Of a DNA stretch of 64,000 nucleotides, positions 61,522 to 64,000 are shown piece by piece. A program made the position numbers and the translations under genes. Source of the DNA: Erythrobacter sp. AP23 (GTDB taxonomy: Bacteria; Pseudomonadota; Alphaproteobacteria; Sphingomonadales; Sphingomonadaceae); NCBI RefSeq assembly GCF_001542855.1, contig NZ_LNBY01000018.1, positions 1 through 64,000 on the forward strand, read 5' to 3'. The notes under the pieces were generated by a model. It did not search any database and was not told where the DNA came from. It was given only the letters and a program-made list of their open reading frames with translations. How positions within the stretch are numbered: the stretch's first letter is position 1; each line of letters begins with the position of its first letter.

Positions 61522-62223
61522 AATCTCCTCCACCCATTGCGGCACCACCTCGGTCGCGGGGCCGTGGCGCGATTCGTGGAACCAGCGCGAACCCATGCTC
61601 GCTTCGAGGTTGAGTTCGAGCGTGCGGATGCGCATCGACCGCGCCTCCTGCACGAAGCCCGCGGCAGGATAGACGGCGCCGGAAGTACCGATCGAGACGA
61701 ACAGGTCGGCCTCGCGCAGCGCCGAATAAATCCGCTCCATCTCGTAGGGCATCTCTCCGAACCACACGACATCGGGGCGGAGCGCGCTCGTCCCGCATGC
61801 CGGGCATGGCGGGCGCTCGATCAGCGGGCCGTTCCAGGGCGTCCGCACATCGCAGGCCGTGCACCAGGCGTTGAGATGCGTGCCATGCATGTGCAGCACG
61901 CGGCCCGCACCGGCACGTTCGTGCAGATCGTCGACATTCTGAGTGACGATCAGCAGCTCGTGTCCCGGCTTCCTGGCCCACTCCTCGTCGAGCCGCGCCA
62001 AAGCCTTGTGCGCGGTATTGGGCTGCTTCGTCTGGATCGCTTCGCGGCGCTTGTCGTAAAAACGCAGCACGAGGTCGGGATCGCGTTCGAAGGCTTCGGG
62101 CGTGGCGACGTCCTCTACCTTGTGCTGTTCCCACAAGCCGCCCGCGTCGCGGAAGGTATCGATGCCGCTTTCGGCGGAAATCCCCGCGCCGGTCAGGATC
62201 ACGATGTTGCGTATATCGGCCAT
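61510..62223 (-). CDS. cobB: NAD-dependent protein deacylase (sirtuin)
   Basis: 237 residues. NAD-binding GAGISAESGIDTFRDAGGLW, catalytic His in LHMHGTHLNAWC, TQNVDDLHERAGAG, zinc cysteines in CTAC and CPAC, and SIGTSGAVYPAAGF. The Tyr/Arg pair in FYDKRREAI fits a class III, CobB/SIRT5-like enzyme that removes acetyl or succinyl groups. ATG at 62223. Confidence 0.93.
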   Translation of the reverse strand: MADIRNIVILTGAGISAESGIDTFRDAGGLWEQHKVEDVATPEAFERDPDLVLRFYDKRREAIQTKQPNTAHKALARLDEEWARKPGHELLIVTQNVDDLHERAGAGRVLHMHGTHLNAWCTACDVRTPWNGPLIERPPCPACGTSALRPDVVWFGEMPYEMERIYSALREADLFVSIGTSGAVYPAAGFVQEARSMRIRTLELNLEASMGSRWFHESRHGPATEVVPQWVEEILGG

Positions 62224-62292
62224 TGCCCTCAAGTAGCGATGCAACGGGACAGGTCAAATGGGGCCATGAACCAGCCCGGGCAGGGAGACCCA

Positions 62293-63021
62293 ATGGCGCG
62301 GATCGGAGTTATCGGAAGCAAGGGCGCGATGGGGCAAGCGCTGGATGAAGTGATCGCGGCGAGCACGCACACGCTGGCAGGGGGCATCGACAAAGGCGGC
62401 GATGCGGCCGGCCTGGCCGATGCAAGCGATGTTCTGGTCGACTTCTCCGCCCCGGCCGCGCTGTGTGCCAACCTGCACGCCGCAATAGGTGCGGGAATCC
62501 CGATCGTGATCGGCACCACCGGTCTGGAAGACAAAAATCACAGCTCGATCGACGAAGCCGCGCGTGTTGTACCCGTGCTCCAGACGGGCAATACCTCGCT
62601 GGGTGTGACGTTACTCGCCCATCTGGTGCGCGAGGCGGCTTCACGGCTCGGTCCCGATTGGGACATCGAAATCGTGGAGATGCATCATCGCCGCAAGGTC
62701 GACGCACCCAGCGGCACGGCGCTGCTGCTCGGCGAAGCGGCCGCCAGCGGTCGCGGGATCGAGCTGGCGGGGCATTCGGAACGCGGGCGCGACGGGCACA
62801 CCGGCGCGCGGACAGAGGGCGCGATCGGCTTCGCCGCGCTGCGCGGCGGGACCGTGGCGGGCGAGCACAGCGTGATCCTCGCCGGCGAAGAAGAACGCAT
62901 CACCCTTGCCCACAGCGCCGAGAACCGCAGCATCTTCGCGCGCGGTGCGGTGCGCGCGGCGGAGTGGCTGATCGGCCGAAAGGCCGGACGCTATACGATG
63001 GACAAGGTGCTGGGCATCTGA
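62293..63021 (+). CDS. dapB: 4-hydroxy-tetrahydrodipicolinate reductase
   Basis: 242 residues. N-terminal NAD(P) site IGVIGSKGAMGQAL, DFSAPAA, IGTTGL and the substrate signature EMHHRRKVDAPSGTALLLGE. It makes tetrahydrodipicolinate for lysine and peptidoglycan. GGGAG lies six bases before the ATG. The potassium channel gene starts four bases after the stop. Confidence 0.96.
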   Translation: MARIGVIGSKGAMGQALDEVIAASTHTLAGGIDKGGDAAGLADASDVLVDFSAPAALCANLHAAIGAGIPIVIGTTGLEDKNHSSIDEAARVVPVLQTGNTSLGVTLLAHLVREAASRLGPDWDIEIVEMHHRRKVDAPSGTALLLGEAAASGRGIELAGHSERGRDGHTGARTEGAIGFAALRGGTVAGEHSVILAGEEERITLAHSAENRSIFARGAVRAAEWLIGRKAGRYTMDKVLGI

Positions 63022-63025
63022 CGTC

Positions 63026-63823
63026 ATGACCCTGCGCGAGCGCCTTCACCATCAATTGCACGTCGGCTCCTGGCCGAACGGCAAGCTGACCGGGCTCAAC
63101 ATTTTGGTGGTGTGGACGATCCTCGCCGCGCTGGGCGTGGGCATCATCGCTACCGAACCGATAATCCGCGTGCCCTACCAGCGCGAAATCCTGCTCGCCG
63201 AATTCGTCTTCGGGATGATCTTCCTGATCGAGTATGTGGCGCGCGTCTATGCCGCGCCCGAGCGCGAGGGTAAGGGCAGCGACTGGGGCAAGCGCTGGCG
63301 CTTCATGATTTCGCCCATCGGGCTGATCGACCTGCTGGTGGTCGTCGTCAGCCTTGCGCCTTTCTTCGTCGCCAATGCCGCCGTGCTGCGCGTGATCCGC
63401 CTGCTCAGGATCGTTTCGATCCTCAAGTTCAGCCGTTTTTCGGCTGCGATGCGCGAAATTGCGGGCGCGCTGAAGGAGCGCAGTTACGACTTGCTGGTCT
63501 GCGCAACGCTGGCCTTCGTGCTGGTGCTGCTCGGCGCGGCGGGGCTCTACTGGATCGAAGGGTCGATCCAACCCAAGGCCTTCGGCTCGATCCCCCGCGC
63601 GCTGTGGTGGGCGGTGATCACGCTGACCACGGTAGGATATGGCGACGTCTATCCTGTCACCACCGCCGGGCGCCTGATCGGCATGCTGGTCGCGATCGGC
63701 GGGGTTCTGCTGGTGGCACTGCCCACCGGCATCGTCGCGGCGGCTTTTTCCGATGCGATGCAGCGCCGGCGCGAGGCGATGAAGAGGGCGCTCGAAGAGA
63801 TCGAGACCAAGACCGACCTATGA
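63026..63823 (+). CDS. Voltage-gated-type potassium channel (ion transporter)
   Basis: 265 residues. Membrane helices at about 25-42, 52-70 and 92-113, a basic S4-like segment (LRVIRLLRIVSILKFSRF), a pore helix with selectivity filter TLTTVGYGD, and a final helix (LIGMLVAIGGVLLVALPTGIVAAAFS). A short coiled C-terminal tail follows. Probably a tetrameric K+ channel. It follows dapB by four bases and precedes nth by ten. Confidence 0.9.
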   Translation: MTLRERLHHQLHVGSWPNGKLTGLNILVVWTILAALGVGIIATEPIIRVPYQREILLAEFVFGMIFLIEYVARVYAAPEREGKGSDWGKRWRFMISPIGLIDLLVVVVSLAPFFVANAAVLRVIRLLRIVSILKFSRFSAAMREIAGALKERSYDLLVCATLAFVLVLLGAAGLYWIEGSIQPKAFGSIPRALWWAVITLTTVGYGDVYPVTTAGRLIGMLVAIGGVLLVALPTGIVAAAFSDAMQRRREAMKRALEEIETKTDL

Positions 63824-63833
63824 CCTTGACCTC

Positions 63834-64000
63834 ATGACCAAAGACCAGATTTTCGAGTTCTTCCGGCGGCTGGCGGAGGACAATCCCGCGCCCGAGACCG
63901 AATTGGAGTACGGCAATGCCTATCAGCTGGTGGTGGCGGTGGCGCTGAGCGCCCAGGCGACCGACGTGGGGGTCAACAAGGCCACCCGCGCACTGTTTCG
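63834..64000 (+). CDS. nth: Endonuclease III, partial (5' end only)
   Basis: The first 55 residues; the gene runs off the window. It opens MTKDQIFEFFRRLAEDNPAPETELEY and continues LVVAVALSAQATDVGVNKAT, typical of Nth, which removes oxidized pyrimidines. The helix-hairpin-helix and Fe-S cluster lie beyond the edge. Confidence 0.9.
   Translation, partial: MTKDQIFEFFRRLAEDNPAPETELEYGNAYQLVVAVALSAQATDVGVNKATRALF

Overview
The window looks like chromosomal DNA of a high-GC alphaproteobacterium, most likely order Sphingomonadales and probably an Erythrobacteraceae member. The evidence is a PhyR-NepR-EcfG general stress response locus, HWE-family histidine kinases, an Oar-like TonB-dependent receptor, NDUFA12 and SDHAF4-type mitochondrial-like proteins, and GC-rich REP-like hairpins. 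The species is an inference. Nearly all of it is dense housekeeping sequence. I see no phage, insertion sequence or CRISPR array.

Layout. 0-9 kb: a membrane fatty acid desaturase, a GNAT-like protein, a single-domain response regulator, a Crp/Fnr regulator, then the stress locus (phyR, a CHASE-HWE kinase, nepR-ecfG, an AI-2E family transporter). 9-18 kb: Fe-superoxide dismutase, glmM, a small zinc-ribbon-like protein, thiD, a LOG protein, tRNA-Trp, aat, a convergent DUF2155/NDUFA12 pair, DUF192, recX, a fatty acyl-AMP ligase and another lone receiver protein. 18-29 kb: a telA/XpaC-like/PHA-granule-like operon, heme oxygenase plus bacteriophytochrome, tonB and a large TonB-dependent receptor. 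29-39 kb: a nucleoside transporter with a 2-oxoglutarate oxygenase, a queuosine precursor transporter, a YetF-like protein, an operon of glutathione-dependent formaldehyde oxidation genes around a 3-oxoacid CoA-transferase, a BLUF photoreceptor with an MHYT-GGDEF-EAL enzyme, and tRNA-Lys. 39-53 kb: aguB, an unknown gene, folK, a secreted methyltransferase-like protein, msrA, a flavoprotein, rsmB, an SDHAF4 homologue, a cytochrome P450, hemH, an orphan molybdopterin oxidoreductase, mrp and hflKC. 53-64 kb: a DegP-like protease, a class A penicillin-binding protein, msrB, rpsT, dnaA, a low-GC unknown gene, moeB, a sirtuin, dapB, a potassium channel and the start of nth.

Two themes link the genes. 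First, stress control: matches to the EcfG promoter pattern (GGAAC, 16-17 bases, CGTT) lie before phyR, before nepR-ecfG and before the receiver gene at 2641. Another exact match abuts tonB, and weaker ones precede sodB, the heme oxygenase operon and msrB. Second, light sensing: a bacteriophytochrome whose kinase is of the same family as the stress kinase, and a BLUF protein next to a cyclic-di-GMP enzyme. Light may feed into both stress and c-di-GMP control here. This is inference from sequence and context.
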